64,000 nucleotides of DNA, taken from positions 1 to 64,000 of the forward strand of contig CAKZSV010000024.1 in assembly GCA_937921485.1 (NCBI GenBank), in the 5' to 3' direction. The position numbers and the translations under genes are program-made. Origin of the DNA: an uncultured bacterium. Lineage in GTDB: Bacteria > Spirochaetota > UBA4802 > JAGODF01. This document shows positions 17,639 through 27,436 of this stretch, piece by piece. Position 1 is the first letter of the stretch. The number at the start of each line of letters is the position of its first letter. A model generated the notes under the pieces. The model did no database searches. It saw only the letters and a program-made list of their open reading frames with translations, and was not told the origin of the DNA.

Positions 17639-18655
17639 ATGAAATTACGCGCGATAGCCATATGCATCGTTTCTTGTATAGCTTTTGCCGGAGCGCTCAG
17701 TGCCGATGATAGCACGCCATCACATCATCCGGAAATCCGCGCGAGCGTTTCTGTTCAAAAAACAACGATCGGAGTGCCTTTCGAATACCGTGTGGTGATT
17801 GCCGGAAAAAAGCCTGATGTAAAGGTGCGCCTTCCCGAAAAGCGTGTGGTCTATCCCGAACCCAGGGAAGCGTTAAAAGAAAATAAGGGAAAAGAGAGGG
17901 GCGATAGGAGCACCGCGCAGGATGACGCGCTCAAAGTGCCGATTTTTGTCATTAAAAGCGCGCGCAAGGAGGAGTCGAAAAGCGGTGAGGTGGAACAGAT
18001 TTCCATCATCGTGGAAATGGCATATTTTCATCCCGGCAAACACCGCCTTCCGGAAGTGGAACTCTTCGATTCGGAAAATGTGAAGATCGGCTATCGCGTT
18101 CCTGAAATCGAAATTGAAAGCACCAATCCGCAGGGAGAATTTCAGGAAATAGAACCGCCGCTTGAGCTTTCGGGAAACTGGTGGCGGCTTGTGTGGGTTA
18201 TCCTCGGAATATGCGCGGTATTCGCGGCGGGGTACTATTTCGCGCGCTGGTGGAATGCGCGGAAAGCGAACGTGCCGACATCGCCCCCGATTCCTCCCAT
18301 TGAAATTTTCATGCAAGAGGCGGGCAGCCTGGCCCGGAAAAAGCACATCGAAGAAGGGCGGGTGCGCGAGTATGTGTTCGAAATGTCGGCGATTTTCCGC
18401 CGCTTCCTTGTGGGACAGTGGCGCATCGATGCAATGGATATGACGGTGACGGAAATCCGCGCGGCGCTGCAAAAAACATTGCCGCGTGCGATGTTTAAAA
18501 GAAATGAAAGCGATATCGATGCGGTGCTCAATCTCTGGGACCTCGCCAAATTCGCGGAATTCTCTCCATCCGGGGAAACCCTGAAAGTCAATTTCGCGGC
18601 GACAGTGCGCCTCGCGAAAAACCTTGCGGGAGCGGGAAGCGATGTGGTGGCTTGA
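17639..18655 (+). CDS. Bat-operon membrane protein, DUF4381-like
   Basis: 338 residues from the ATG at 17639. Signal peptide ends near ALSADD, then comes a periplasmic beta-rich domain (about 30-180), one TM helix (about 184-204, LVWVILGICAVFAAGYYFA), and a cytoplasmic tail with a helical module (VREYVFEMSAIFRRFLVGQW). This layout matches the DUF4381/BatG-like component found beside BatA/BatB. It overlaps batA by 14 bp. The specific role is unknown; the periplasmic domain may contact client proteins. Confidence 0.7.
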   Translation: MKLRAIAICIVSCIAFAGALSADDSTPSHHPEIRASVSVQKTTIGVPFEYRVVIAGKKPDVKVRLPEKRVVYPEPREALKENKGKERGDRSTAQDDALKVPIFVIKSARKEESKSGEVEQISIIVEMAYFHPGKHRLPEVELFDSENVKIGYRVPEIEIESTNPQGEFQEIEPPLELSGNWWRLVWVILGICAVFAAGYYFARWWNARKANVPTSPPIPPIEIFMQEAGSLARKKHIEEGRVREYVFEMSAIFRRFLVGQWRIDAMDMTVTEIRAALQKTLPRAMFKRNESDIDAVLNLWDLAKFAEFSPSGETLKVNFAATVRLAKNLAGAGSDVVA

Positions 18656-19625
18656 TTTCAAACATCCCTATTTTCTCTTGCTGCTCATTCCCTGGGCTGC
18701 TGCCTGCGCCTGGTACGTTTTTGGAAAGCGCTATCAATCTGAAAGCGCTATCGCCGTATCATCGAAGAAGGTGGTTGCGCAGCGGCGCTCTTTCCGCGAG
18801 CGCACGTATCGATTCCTTCCCTCACTGCGCATGCTTGCGGTACTTCTGCTCATCATCGCGCTTGCGCGCCCCGGCAAAGGCGTGGAGTTTTCGAGCATTA
18901 AACAGCCGGGTATCGACATCATGATCGCGCTGGATGTGTCGCCTTCCATGAGTTCGGAGGATTTTCAGCCGAAAAACCGGCTTGCGGTGGCAAAGAAGGT
19001 CGTGGGCGATTTCATCGAACTTCGGAAAAATGACCGGATGGGACTGGTGATTTTTTCGGGTGAGGCGTATTTTCAATGTCCGCTTACACTTGAAACTGAA
19101 ATGCTGAAGGACATCATTGCCGATGTGGATTTTGATTCCGCCGACAAGGAAGGAACGGCAATCGGGGAAGGAGTTGCGCTTGCCGCGGCGCGCATGGCTG
19201 AGAGCAACGCAAAAAGCAAGGTGATACTGCTGCTTACCGATGGCATGAATAATCGCGGCGTGGTGGATCCTGAAACCGCGGCGAAGATGTGCGCCGAGCT
19301 TGGCATAAAAATTTATCCGGTGGGGATCGGCAAAAAGCATGTGCGCGTGCCGTTTTTTTCGCGGATGAAGGTGTATCAGGATCACTACGATCCAGAGTCG
19401 CTGAAAAAAATGGCTGAAATCACCGGCGGGAAATTTTACAGTGCGGAGTCGGGGCAGGTGTTGTGGGAAAACATCAAAGACATCGACCGCCTTGAGCGCA
19501 GCGAATTTGAGGTGCGCCGGTATTATGAGTTTTACGATAAATTTCAGCTGTTTTTAGCGGCCGCATTTGTTCTCTTTCTCATTGAAATTCTACTCAGATC
19601 GGTGGTGTACAGGAAAGTGCCGTGA
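18642..19625 (+). CDS. batA: BatA, membrane VWA protein
   Basis: 327 residues from the ATG at 18642 (GGGAG upstream). Two N-terminal TM helices, a VWA domain with MIDAS DVSPSMSS (about 99-106), the second metal region GTAIGEG and LLTDGMNNRG, and a C-terminal TM (about 300-322). Bat proteins support stress and aerotolerance in Bacteroides and oxidative-stress survival in Leptospira; the molecular role is probably in periplasmic protein quality control. The stop overlaps the batB start. Confidence 0.92.
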   Translation: MWWLDFKHPYFLLLLIPWAAACAWYVFGKRYQSESAIAVSSKKVVAQRRSFRERTYRFLPSLRMLAVLLLIIALARPGKGVEFSSIKQPGIDIMIALDVSPSMSSEDFQPKNRLAVAKKVVGDFIELRKNDRMGLVIFSGEAYFQCPLTLETEMLKDIIADVDFDSADKEGTAIGEGVALAAARMAESNAKSKVILLLTDGMNNRGVVDPETAAKMCAELGIKIYPVGIGKKHVRVPFFSRMKVYQDHYDPESLKKMAEITGGKFYSAESGQVLWENIKDIDRLERSEFEVRRYYEFYDKFQLFLAAAFVLFLIEILLRSVVYRKVP

Positions 19626-20707
19626 TGGATTTTGCGAATCTGAAATATCTTCCCTATGCAGGCATTGCCGCGATTCTGGTGATGATGCTTTTCGTCGCGT
19701 ATCTTTTCTGGAAGCGCGCCGCGCTTTTACGGCTCCTTCCAAACGCGAGCGTGCGCGCGCGTGTACTTGCCGGTAGCGTGGGTGCTGCATGGCTCAAAAA
19801 TGCTTTAATAATTACAGCAATTATTTTATTTGTTATTGTGATACTTCGGCCGCGGTGGGGTGAAGAGTTGCGCGAGGCATCGGCAGAGGGAGTTGATCTT
19901 TTGGTGGCGCTCGATGTGAGCACGAGCATGCTTGCGCGCGATATTTCACCCAGCCGCCTTGATAGAGCGAAGGATGCGGTGCGGATTTTAGCCGGAGAAC
20001 TGCGGGGCGATCGGGTGGGACTGGTGCTTTTCGCCGGCGAGGCGTTTTTGCAGTGCCCGCTTACCGCGGATATGGAAGCGTTCAACATGTTTCTCAATGC
20101 CGCCTCGCCCGCATCGGTGCGCATCCAGGGCACCGACATCGGTGCGGCAATCGATATGGCCTACCGCGTCTTCAACCGCAGGAGGATGACTTCTCGCAAT
20201 TTCGTCATCATCACCGACGGGGAAGATCATGAAGGGAAGACGCAGGCGGCGATTGAAAAATTCAAGGAATTGGATGTGACCGTCCACGTGCTTGGCGTGG
20301 GAAGGGAAAGTGGCGAGGTGATTCCCCTTGCTTCAGATGATCCGTCGGGCGATGTGTATCAGAAAGATGGATCGGGCAATGTGGTGCGCACCAAACGCAA
20401 CGACGATCTTCTTCGCCGCCTTGCCGATGCAACGGGAGGCGCCTATTACGATATAAACTCTTCGTTTGCGGGAGTGTATCGAATCATCGATAAAATATCC
20501 ACGCAGGAGAGAACGCGCGACGGGGTGCATCTGGTGAAGCAGAAGAAGGAGCGCTATCAGATCTTCGCGCTCGCGCTGGCGATAGTGCTTATGGCGGAGT
20601 TGCTCATTGCGGAAAGGAAGCGGCATTCTGCGCGGAAGGTAGCGGAAAGAAAAACCGGATTTTTCGCGCACCTTTACGGGCGGTTGAAAAACCCGGTGGT
20701 GTCATAA
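19625..20707 (+). CDS. batB: BatB, membrane VWA protein
   Basis: 360 residues from the ATG at 19625, overlapping the batA stop by one base (a GTG at 19622 is an alternative). TMs at about 9-29 and 58-76, MIDAS DVSTSMLARD, GTDIGAA and IITDGEDHEG, and a C-terminal TM (about 312-328). It is paralogous to BatA and expected to form a complex with it. In BatB proteins the VWA is followed by a Gly-Ala-x-Tyr segment (TGGAYYDI), seen here. Confidence 0.92.
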   Translation: MDFANLKYLPYAGIAAILVMMLFVAYLFWKRAALLRLLPNASVRARVLAGSVGAAWLKNALIITAIILFVIVILRPRWGEELREASAEGVDLLVALDVSTSMLARDISPSRLDRAKDAVRILAGELRGDRVGLVLFAGEAFLQCPLTADMEAFNMFLNAASPASVRIQGTDIGAAIDMAYRVFNRRRMTSRNFVIITDGEDHEGKTQAAIEKFKELDVTVHVLGVGRESGEVIPLASDDPSGDVYQKDGSGNVVRTKRNDDLLRRLADATGGAYYDINSSFAGVYRIIDKISTQERTRDGVHLVKQKKERYQIFALALAIVLMAELLIAERKRHSARKVAERKTGFFAHLYGRLKNPVVS

Positions 20708-20715
20708 GGCATGCT

Positions 20716-21384
20716 ATGAATATGAAACGTCGAAAGCTCGTGCTTATTATATTATTTTCTCTTGTAAGTTTATTCTGGCTTGATCCCTATCGCGATCGAG
20801 TGAGCGAGGGAAATTCGAAATTCCACGCAAAGAAATACGATGAAGCCCGCAAATCGTATGACGATGCTGCGAAGTATGCACCTGGCGAGCGCGAAAAGAA
20901 AAAGCTTCGGTTCAATCACGGCGACGCGCGCTACATGCAGGGCGATTTCGAAGGGGCGGCTGATGAATTCCGCGAAGCGCTGAAGTCTGAAGACAGGGAG
21001 GTGCAGAAGAAAGCGCTTTTCAACATGGGCAATGCCTATGTAAAAAAAGGCGAGGTAGAAAAGGCGGTCTCGGCATATATGGGCGCGCTTGCCATTGATC
21101 CGAACTATCTTCCTGCAAAAAAGAATATCGAATATATCCTTCGAAAAAAGGAAGAGCAAAAAGATAAAAATAAGGATAAGGACGGCGGGGAAGGCAATCA
21201 GGATAAAAAAAATCAAACGCAAAATAAGGCGGATAATAAAAAAGATGACAAAAAAGGCGGGGCCGATACACAGGCTTCGATGAGTCCCGAGCAGCTTAAA
21301 AATCTTCTTGAAATGATGAAGCAAAGTCCGGTGCGCAGGCAGAAAGGCAAAGGCGGAGTGCGCGTGCATGAAAAGGTGTGGTAA
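20716..21384 (+). CDS. batC: BatC, TPR protein
   Basis: 222 residues. One N-terminal membrane helix (about 7-23), three TPRs (about 28-145, for example ALFNMGNAYVKKGEVEKAV), then a Lys/Asp/Gln-rich low-complexity linker and a conserved tail (SPEQLKNLLEMMKQ...VHEKVW). BatC is the TPR member of the bat complex and probably holds the VWA proteins together. Its end overlaps batD by 17 bp. Confidence 0.88.
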   Translation: MNMKRRKLVLIILFSLVSLFWLDPYRDRVSEGNSKFHAKKYDEARKSYDDAAKYAPGEREKKKLRFNHGDARYMQGDFEGAADEFREALKSEDREVQKKALFNMGNAYVKKGEVEKAVSAYMGALAIDPNYLPAKKNIEYILRKKEEQKDKNKDKDGGEGNQDKKNQTQNKADNKKDDKKGGADTQASMSPEQLKNLLEMMKQSPVRRQKGKGGVRVHEKVW

Positions 21385-23017
21385 AAATATTGCCGCAATC
21401 GCGATGCTGCTTTTTACAGCCGCCTCTGCACATGCGCTGGAAGTGGAAACAGAACTCGACCGCACGCGCATTGCCGTGGGCGAAGAAGCGATTTTGCAGA
21501 TTAAAGTATCGGGTGCCGACGGCGTGGAGGTGCAGCGCATTCCCGAGGCGGCGGGACTTTCAATTTCGTATCGCGGCATGACCCGAAGCTTTCAGTGGAT
21601 TAATGGCCGCACATGGTCGGGTGTGGTGCTCTCGTTTGCCATTCGTCCGCAAAGAAGCGGAACGTTCACCGTGCCGCCGATTGAGGTTCGCACCGGCAAC
21701 ACCGTATCCCGCTCGCGTTCCGTGCAGATTGTGGCTATTCAGGGTGCGGTGCAGCCGAAATCATCGCGCACTGATCCATCATCGCGGGCGGTGTATCGCA
21801 AAACGGAAGTAGCGAAATCGCGCGTGTACATCGGCGAACCGATTGTGGTGCGCTACTATCTTCTGCACTCGGGCATCCAGTTTGACCAGATGCCGTTGCT
21901 TCGCGAACTCCCGCAGACGAAATGGTGCGTCCAGCGGCATTTTGATGAGAAGGTCGATGAATCCCTCGAAAAGTTTCAAAACGCTGAACTGGTGAAGACT
22001 CATCTGGCGACGTTTCTCCTCATTCCTGCCATGAAAGGCAGGCAGATTATCCGGGGAGGCGAGGTGGTGGTATCGTACATTTCCGATGAAGGGCTTTTCC
22101 CCTTTCCGCGGCAGGCTCGCGTGAATCTTGAAGAGACCGCAGTGGAGGTGCTGCCGCTTCCGGATGAGGGGAGGCCGCAAAATTTTAGCGGAAACGTGGG
22201 CAGCTTCACGATGGAAATTGCGCATGAAAAAAAGAAGCTCAAGGTGTTCGATGAAACGACAGTGAAAGTTGTTATCCGCGGAAGCGGCAATTTCATCACG
22301 ATGTCGCCGCCGGTGTATGATGAACCCGGAGGCGTAAAAGTGGTTAAGGGTGTCGGCGATGCGCAAATTGAGCTTAAAGGGAATTCGATTGAAGGAGTGA
22401 AGGACTTTATTTTCACGCTCATTCCCGAGCGAAGCGGTGAAATAGACGCGGGAGCGGTGCAATTCAATTTTTTCGATCCTTCCGCGGGCGCGTACCGGAC
22501 GCTTGTTTCCGATAAAATCCTTTTGAACGTCGAGGAAGATGGCGGCAGAGGCGGCCTTGAGCTTGAAACGGGAAGCCCGGGGCGTTTTGAAATCAATTAC
22601 GCATGGATTGCGCTCATCGTGCTTTCTGTTGTGGCTCTTGCAGGAGGCATGATATACTGGGAGAGAAAGAAGTATCAATCATATATAAAAAATAAAGAGA
22701 ATAACGGCAGAAAGCCTGATAAACCTGAAGAAAATGTAAGCGGCATCATCGACGGGTTTCAGAGGGAAGTGATTCTTGCTTCGTCATTGAAGCCGGAGGA
22801 ATTTTTGCGCACTGCCGAAAAGGTGCTTTCAAAGCTTGCGGAGATGGGCGCGCGCAATTCTGAAATTCCTGAAAAAGTTCGTGCGAATATCAGCGCACTC
22901 AAAGAGCGCGTGTACAATATCCGCTATGGCGGCTGCGCAATCGGTGCTGATGAAGTGAAGGATATTTCCGGAGAAATCAGGGCATTGCTGCGCGAGATAA
23001 AAGAGCATCTTCGATAA
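21368..23017 (+). CDS. batD: BatD, oxygen-tolerance membrane protein
   Basis: 549 residues. Signal peptide ending at AHALEV, then several immunoglobulin-like beta domains on the periplasmic side (about 22-410), one TM (about 416-434) and a helical cytoplasmic tail. This matches BatD. The N-terminal segment ELDRTRIAVGEEAILQIKVSG is typical. It is the last gene of the moxR-bat cluster. Confidence 0.9.
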   Translation: MKRCGKNIAAIAMLLFTAASAHALEVETELDRTRIAVGEEAILQIKVSGADGVEVQRIPEAAGLSISYRGMTRSFQWINGRTWSGVVLSFAIRPQRSGTFTVPPIEVRTGNTVSRSRSVQIVAIQGAVQPKSSRTDPSSRAVYRKTEVAKSRVYIGEPIVVRYYLLHSGIQFDQMPLLRELPQTKWCVQRHFDEKVDESLEKFQNAELVKTHLATFLLIPAMKGRQIIRGGEVVVSYISDEGLFPFPRQARVNLEETAVEVLPLPDEGRPQNFSGNVGSFTMEIAHEKKKLKVFDETTVKVVIRGSGNFITMSPPVYDEPGGVKVVKGVGDAQIELKGNSIEGVKDFIFTLIPERSGEIDAGAVQFNFFDPSAGAYRTLVSDKILLNVEEDGGRGGLELETGSPGRFEINYAWIALIVLSVVALAGGMIYWERKKYQSYIKNKENNGRKPDKPEENVSGIIDGFQREVILASSLKPEEFLRTAEKVLSKLAEMGARNSEIPEKVRANISALKERVYNIRYGGCAIGADEVKDISGEIRALLREIKEHLR

Positions 23018-23085
23018 ATTATGTTTGACACTGAATTTTCGCCTTGCCAATAATTATTAATGAAAAAAACAGAGGGAGGCGAGAG

Positions 23086-25095
23086 ATGAGAATTCATTAT
23101 TTCGCAACATGGTTTGTGGTCGTAATAATTGTTTTCATAGCTCTGTTCTCCATTAATAATTCCGCAGATACGGGAAAAGCTTTTGCTCAGAAGCAAAAAA
23201 CTGATATGTTTTCCATTGATTACACGGTAAAGGTTGTCGATCCTCAACGTCATGTAGCTTCTGTTCGTGCCGTTTTTTCGAATTGCCCGACGGAAATCAT
23301 CCCGTTGAATTTTTATGATCCGTATCGTGAATATACAGGTACTATTAAAATTGAAAATGTGAAAGCGGCAGGCGATAACGGTGCGCAATTACTCGTTGGT
23401 CGCGACGGTTCAGCGTATCGAGTATCGCTTCTGCCTGAGATGAAAAACTTCACGCTTGAATACACTATTAAAATGAATCAGATGCACGAGTATCCCGTAA
23501 AAGGGCCGACCGGTTATCTCTGCAAAAGCTATTTGCTCACCCGCACTGCGTGGTCACTGCTTGCGCCGGTACATATCAATGCGGAAAAATATTCCCTCAA
23601 ACTTGAGCTTCCCGATGGCTGGGTGCCGGTGGTGCCCTGGAATAAGGAAGGCGACAGGTTTGTGGAACGTGATCCGCAAATTTTTAAGGAGACCACCTAT
23701 GCCGCGGGTTTGTTCGAAATACGGAAAAAAAACATTGCGGGCACAGAAGTTATTGTTGCAGCCGATTCGCATTTCGACCGTCGGTTCAGGGAGAAGCTAA
23801 TTGCGAATGCGTTTACAATATTTGAGTTTATAAAATCCACGTTCAGAGCAGACTGCCCCCGGACGCATCTGAGCGTTTTTGCGAAAGCCGAAGGCGAGAA
23901 CGAATGGCAGTCGCTGAACGAACATGGGCTGAGCCAGGGAGAAGCTGTCTCTGATTTGAACAGCGCGATGTATCAATTTACGCACCGCGTCTTTCACACT
24001 TTCAATGGCTTTTATCCCTGTGGTATGCGAATTGCGCCTCTGTGGTTTATGGAAGGCGCAAACCAGTATTACGTTTACCTGGCCATGATGAAAGTAAAAA
24101 CCGAGATGCCGCTTAAGTCGCTGTCGTATTTCTATCATAACGAATATAAAAAAAAGAAATCACGGCTCGATTCGGGTTTATCCGATATCACAACCTATGC
24201 CGGAAGCTGGGAAAAGGTTGATTTCCTCATATATAAAAAAGGAGCTCTTGCAGCCTTACTGCTCGATTTGGAAATTCGGCGCGCATCGAAAGGTGAAGCT
24301 TCCCTGAACGATGTGCTCGCGAACCTGTATGGAACATTCGGAAAATTTAAAGGTACTGCTATCACTAACGCGCACGTTGAGGAGGCAGCATCGAAAGCTG
24401 CGCGCGCGAACATGAAAAGTTTTTTTGATAAGTATATCCGCAGTAGCATGCACTACGAACTCGATGCGCTGTTTGCTGACGATGATCGGGACGGCATTAA
24501 TAATGCCGCTGAAAAGATCATAGGCACCAATCCCACATCGTCCGACAGCGATGGCGACCGCTACTCGGACTGGTTTGAATATCATCAGGGAACAAATCCT
24601 CTTTCCGCCTCATCGAAGCCGGATGAAGCGATTGCCGTGGACGGATTTCAATGGGATTGGGAAGGAATTCAAACAAAGGCGATTGACGATCCCGCGGGCG
24701 ACAGCGCTTGTGCTACCGATATTATACAGGTGCGATGGCGAACTGAAGGGCACAACCTGTATTTCCTTATGAAGCTTGCATGTCTTCCTGAAATGACCGA
24801 GCGTCCGCGTTATTTTCTAAATCTCGATGCCGACGGCGATGGCTTTCCAGATTATCATTTCGGCGTAATGTGGGGCACAAGCGGCGATTGTGCAAAATTC
24901 AGAAAGGATTACTCAACATACGACCATAAACAAATGGATGAGATCGGCGGCCTTGCTGCGGTGGGAGAAGTTATTGAATTCAAAATCCCGGCATCGGTTA
25001 TCACGGCTTCCGGCGAAGCGGCGGTCTATATGGGAATATGGGACACGAAGAAAAATACTGCGTATGATTTGGTGGAATTGAAGATTGCAAGGTGA
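23086..25095 (+). CDS. M61/M1-like peptidase fold with altered active site and calcium-binding repeats
   Basis: 669 residues from the ATG at 23086 (GGGAGG upstream). Signal anchor at about 8-25; N-terminal beta domain; gluzincin-like core with THRVFHTFNG, where HExxH is expected, and WFMEGANQYY supplying the third zinc ligand. The Glu of HExxH is Arg, so hydrolysis by the usual mechanism is unlikely while both His and the distal Glu remain. Thrombospondin type-3-like Ca-binding loops follow (ADDDRDGINN, SDSDGDRYSD), then a C-terminal beta domain with DADGDGFPDYH. Exported or surface-bound. A binding or structural role is inferred. Confidence 0.75.
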   Translation: MRIHYFATWFVVVIIVFIALFSINNSADTGKAFAQKQKTDMFSIDYTVKVVDPQRHVASVRAVFSNCPTEIIPLNFYDPYREYTGTIKIENVKAAGDNGAQLLVGRDGSAYRVSLLPEMKNFTLEYTIKMNQMHEYPVKGPTGYLCKSYLLTRTAWSLLAPVHINAEKYSLKLELPDGWVPVVPWNKEGDRFVERDPQIFKETTYAAGLFEIRKKNIAGTEVIVAADSHFDRRFREKLIANAFTIFEFIKSTFRADCPRTHLSVFAKAEGENEWQSLNEHGLSQGEAVSDLNSAMYQFTHRVFHTFNGFYPCGMRIAPLWFMEGANQYYVYLAMMKVKTEMPLKSLSYFYHNEYKKKKSRLDSGLSDITTYAGSWEKVDFLIYKKGALAALLLDLEIRRASKGEASLNDVLANLYGTFGKFKGTAITNAHVEEAASKAARANMKSFFDKYIRSSMHYELDALFADDDRDGINNAAEKIIGTNPTSSDSDGDRYSDWFEYHQGTNPLSASSKPDEAIAVDGFQWDWEGIQTKAIDDPAGDSACATDIIQVRWRTEGHNLYFLMKLACLPEMTERPRYFLNLDADGDGFPDYHFGVMWGTSGDCAKFRKDYSTYDHKQMDEIGGLAAVGEVIEFKIPASVITASGEAAVYMGIWDTKKNTAYDLVELKIAR

Positions 25096-25181
25096 TATAA
25101 TTACGCGAAGAAAGTAACAATTTCTATTATTGCCCATGCGGATAAACTCGGCCGTTTTCCGCGGATGGGAAATCCATGCTA

Positions 25182-25964
25182 TCACACCGCGGTCTTTGCC
25201 TTTTCCCACAGCGCATCCATTTCCGAAAGCGACATTTCAGAGATTTCTTTTCCTGCGGCGGCGGCTTCCTGTTCGATGTAGCGGAATCGCGCCATGAATT
25301 TGTCGATGGTTTTTTTCAGCGCTTCTTCCGGGTTGATGGAAAGAAAGCGGGAAATGTTGGCAATGCAAAAGAGAACATCGCCGATTTCTTCCATCATGTG
25401 CTCTCTGTTTTGCGAAAAAAGCGTTTCTTTGAATTCGCCGATTTCTTCATCGAGCTTTCCGACGATATCGCCGATTTTTTCCCAATCGAAACCCACGCGC
25501 GAGGCTTTCTGCTGAACGCGGTATGCCTTAAGAAGCGCCGGTGTGTGAGCAGGAACGCCGCTTAAGATGGATTGGCCGGCTTTCTTTTCTTTTTTCTTTA
25601 TTTTTTCCCAGTCGATGGAAACCTGCTCTTTCTCTTTGGGGCCTTCATTGCCGAAGACGTGGGGATGGCGGCGGATGAGCTTTTCGGCAATTCCTTTCGC
25701 CACATCATCGATGCTGAATTTTCCTTCTTCTTCGGCAATCTGGCAGTGCGCGTACACCTGATACAGGACATCGCCGAGTTCTTCCTTCATTCCCTCGCTG
25801 TCATCGGCTTCGATGGCATCGTAGAGTTCGTAGGCTTCTTCGATGAGATAGGACTTCAGGGTTTTTGATGTCTGCGCGCGATCCCAGGCGCAGCCGTGTT
25901 CAGCTCGTAATATGGCTGCGATTTCCTTTAAAAAATACAGCGGATGGTGTTCTTTAAAATTCAT
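25182..25964 (-). CDS. mazG: MazG nucleoside triphosphate pyrophosphohydrolase
   Basis: 260 residues from the ATG at 25964; the longer in-frame extension to 26090 overlaps cysteine synthase and lacks conservation. Two MazG domains are present: the first with EEAYELYDAIE and EELGDVLYQV (ExxE...ExxD metal ligands), the second with KLDEEIGEFKE and EEIGDVLFCI. It cleaves NTPs to NMP and PPi, clearing aberrant nucleotides or tuning ppGpp. It follows the cysteine synthase gene by 22 bp. Confidence 0.95.
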   Translation of the reverse strand: MNFKEHHPLYFLKEIAAILRAEHGCAWDRAQTSKTLKSYLIEEAYELYDAIEADDSEGMKEELGDVLYQVYAHCQIAEEEGKFSIDDVAKGIAEKLIRRHPHVFGNEGPKEKEQVSIDWEKIKKKEKKAGQSILSGVPAHTPALLKAYRVQQKASRVGFDWEKIGDIVGKLDEEIGEFKETLFSQNREHMMEEIGDVLFCIANISRFLSINPEEALKKTIDKFMARFRYIEQEAAAAGKEISEMSLSEMDALWEKAKTAV

Positions 25965-25986
25965 TTTTTGTAATATAATATTGAAA

Positions 25987-26883
25987 TCAGATAAGCGCGG
26001 TGCTGAAATAGCGCTCCGCTCTGTCCGGCAAAATTGTGACAACCCGGTTTCGGCCATTGTCCATGTGCAGCGCGGCGAATACATTCGCACCCGATGAGGT
26101 GCCCACCAGCAGCCCTTCTTCCCGGGAAAGGCGGCGCGTCATCTCGATGGCTTCTTCATCGGAAACTGTGAAGACCATATCGACGATGTTGACGTCAATG
26201 ACGCCGGGGATGAAACCATCGCCAATGCCCTGAATCTGATGAAGCCCCGGCTCTCTTCCTAAAAACGCGGCGCTGTTTTTCGGCTCCACCGCAACGATTT
26301 TGATTTTAGGATTTTTTTCCTTTAAAAATGTGCCGATTCCCTGAAGCGTTCCACCGCTTCCGACTCCTGCGATGAAAATATCAATTTCGCCGCTCATATC
26401 TTCCCAGATTTCGGGCGCGGTGGTGAGATAGTGAATTTCCGGGTTTAAGGGATTGGAAAATTGATTTACGATGAAATATTTCTCCGGGTCTTCGGCAGTG
26501 ATGCGCGCAAGCTCCTCAAGGCAGCCTTCAAGGCTTTTATCTGCACTGGTGAATACCGTCTCGCCGCCGAGCGCCTTGATGATTTTCTTCCGCTCTTCGC
26601 TCATGTTATCAGGCATGATGCACAGGACCGGGTAGCCTTTAAGCACACCGACAAGCGCAAGGCCGATGCCGGTATTGCCGGATGTTGCCTCGATGATAGT
26701 CATCCCCTTCTTGAGCTTTCCTGTTTCTTCGGCTTTTTCAATGATGTATTTCCCCACCCGGTCTTTGATGCTTCCTCCGGGGTTTAAGAATTCGGCTTTT
26801 GCAAAGACATTGCCGGAAGAAACTGTGCCGAGGCGAATGAGAGGGGTATTGCCGATCGTATCTAAGATGGAATTGGCGCGCAT
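25987..26883 (-). CDS. cysK: Cysteine synthase (O-acetylserine sulfhydrylase)
   Basis: 298 residues, a PLP fold type II enzyme. The PLP lysine is in NPGGSIKDR (about 33-41), the substrate loop is EATSGNTGIG and the phosphate loop is GVGSGGTLQG. It converts O-acetylserine plus sulfide to cysteine. The family also includes CysM and cystathionine beta-synthase-like enzymes, which the sequence alone does not separate. Confidence 0.9.
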   Translation of the reverse strand: MRANSILDTIGNTPLIRLGTVSSGNVFAKAEFLNPGGSIKDRVGKYIIEKAEETGKLKKGMTIIEATSGNTGIGLALVGVLKGYPVLCIMPDNMSEERKKIIKALGGETVFTSADKSLEGCLEELARITAEDPEKYFIVNQFSNPLNPEIHYLTTAPEIWEDMSGEIDIFIAGVGSGGTLQGIGTFLKEKNPKIKIVAVEPKNSAAFLGREPGLHQIQGIGDGFIPGVIDVNIVDMVFTVSDEEAIEMTRRLSREEGLLVGTSSGANVFAALHMDNGRNRVVTILPDRAERYFSTALI

Positions 26884-27018
26884 GATAGAGCTCCTTATCG
26901 CGTAAAAAACAGGACAATTTGCCCTCCGCGGGGGATAGAATGCAAATATTTTTTTACATCGTTAACCAGGCGCGAAAGCGGAGAACAACTTCATAGGGTG
27001 TGCTGCGAAGAATTCAGG

Positions 27019-27077
27019 ATGAAGCAATCTCATTAAGCGTGGGATTGCCGCGTCGCTGCGCTCCCCGCAATGACTGT
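27019..27077 (+). repeat. REP-like inverted repeat, partial copy A
   Basis: The sequence gaagcaatctcattaagc, then gattgccgcgtcgctgcg and ccccgcaatgac, belongs to the widespread hairpin repeat whose arms read cattgcgagcgaagcgaag and its complement. Copy A lacks the left end. A second partial copy lies at 27822-27921, on the other side of vapBC. It lies in the 346-bp gap 26884-27229, which also holds the vapBC promoter. Confidence 0.75.
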
Positions 27078-27137
27078 AGTGGTGGATTGGTTTACCGAAG
27101 TCAGCATTGAGATGCACTGATAATATGAAATTGCTTG

Positions 27138-27167
27138 TTGACAAAATGCCATTTTATTATATATTAT
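27138..27167 (+). promoter_or_regulatory. Promoter of the vapBC pair
   Basis: TTGACA at 27138-27143 is followed by the overlapping -10 candidates TATATT (27160, spacer 16) and TATTAT (27162, spacer 18). The start codon of the antitoxin is about 60 bp downstream. Confidence 0.6.
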
Positions 27168-27229
27168 CTTTAAGAATTAGTATGCGACTGCACATTTGCA
27201 AAAAAATTAAGGATAATAGAGGTTCAAAA

Positions 27230-27436
27230 ATGGTAAGAGAAATTATCTGCCCCGAAAAAGAAGAGTATGTAATACGCATACCAGCTGAATATATAAATAA
27301 AAAGCTTGAAATTTTGATATTACCACTTTTCGAAGAAAAAGGCGAATGTTTAATAGATAAAACGGCTGGTGTATTAAAAGACAAGAATATAGACCCGGCA
27401 GAATGGCAAAGAAAAATTAGAAGCGAATGGGATTAG
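27230..27436 (+). CDS. Small antitoxin-like protein upstream of VapC
   Basis: 68 residues from the ATG at 27230, downstream of an AGAGG site. Upstream Met codons in the same frame are not preceded by a ribosome site. The sequence begins with a strand (EEYVIRIPAEYINKKLEILIL) resembling AbrB/SpoVT-like or other VapB antitoxins, and ends in a charged tail (PAEWQRKIRSEW) that could bind the toxin. It overlaps the PIN gene by 10 bp. The base composition is AT-rich compared with the surroundings, suggesting recent acquisition. Confidence 0.75.
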   Translation: MVREIICPEKEEYVIRIPAEYINKKLEILILPLFEEKGECLIDKTAGVLKDKNIDPAEWQRKIRSEWD

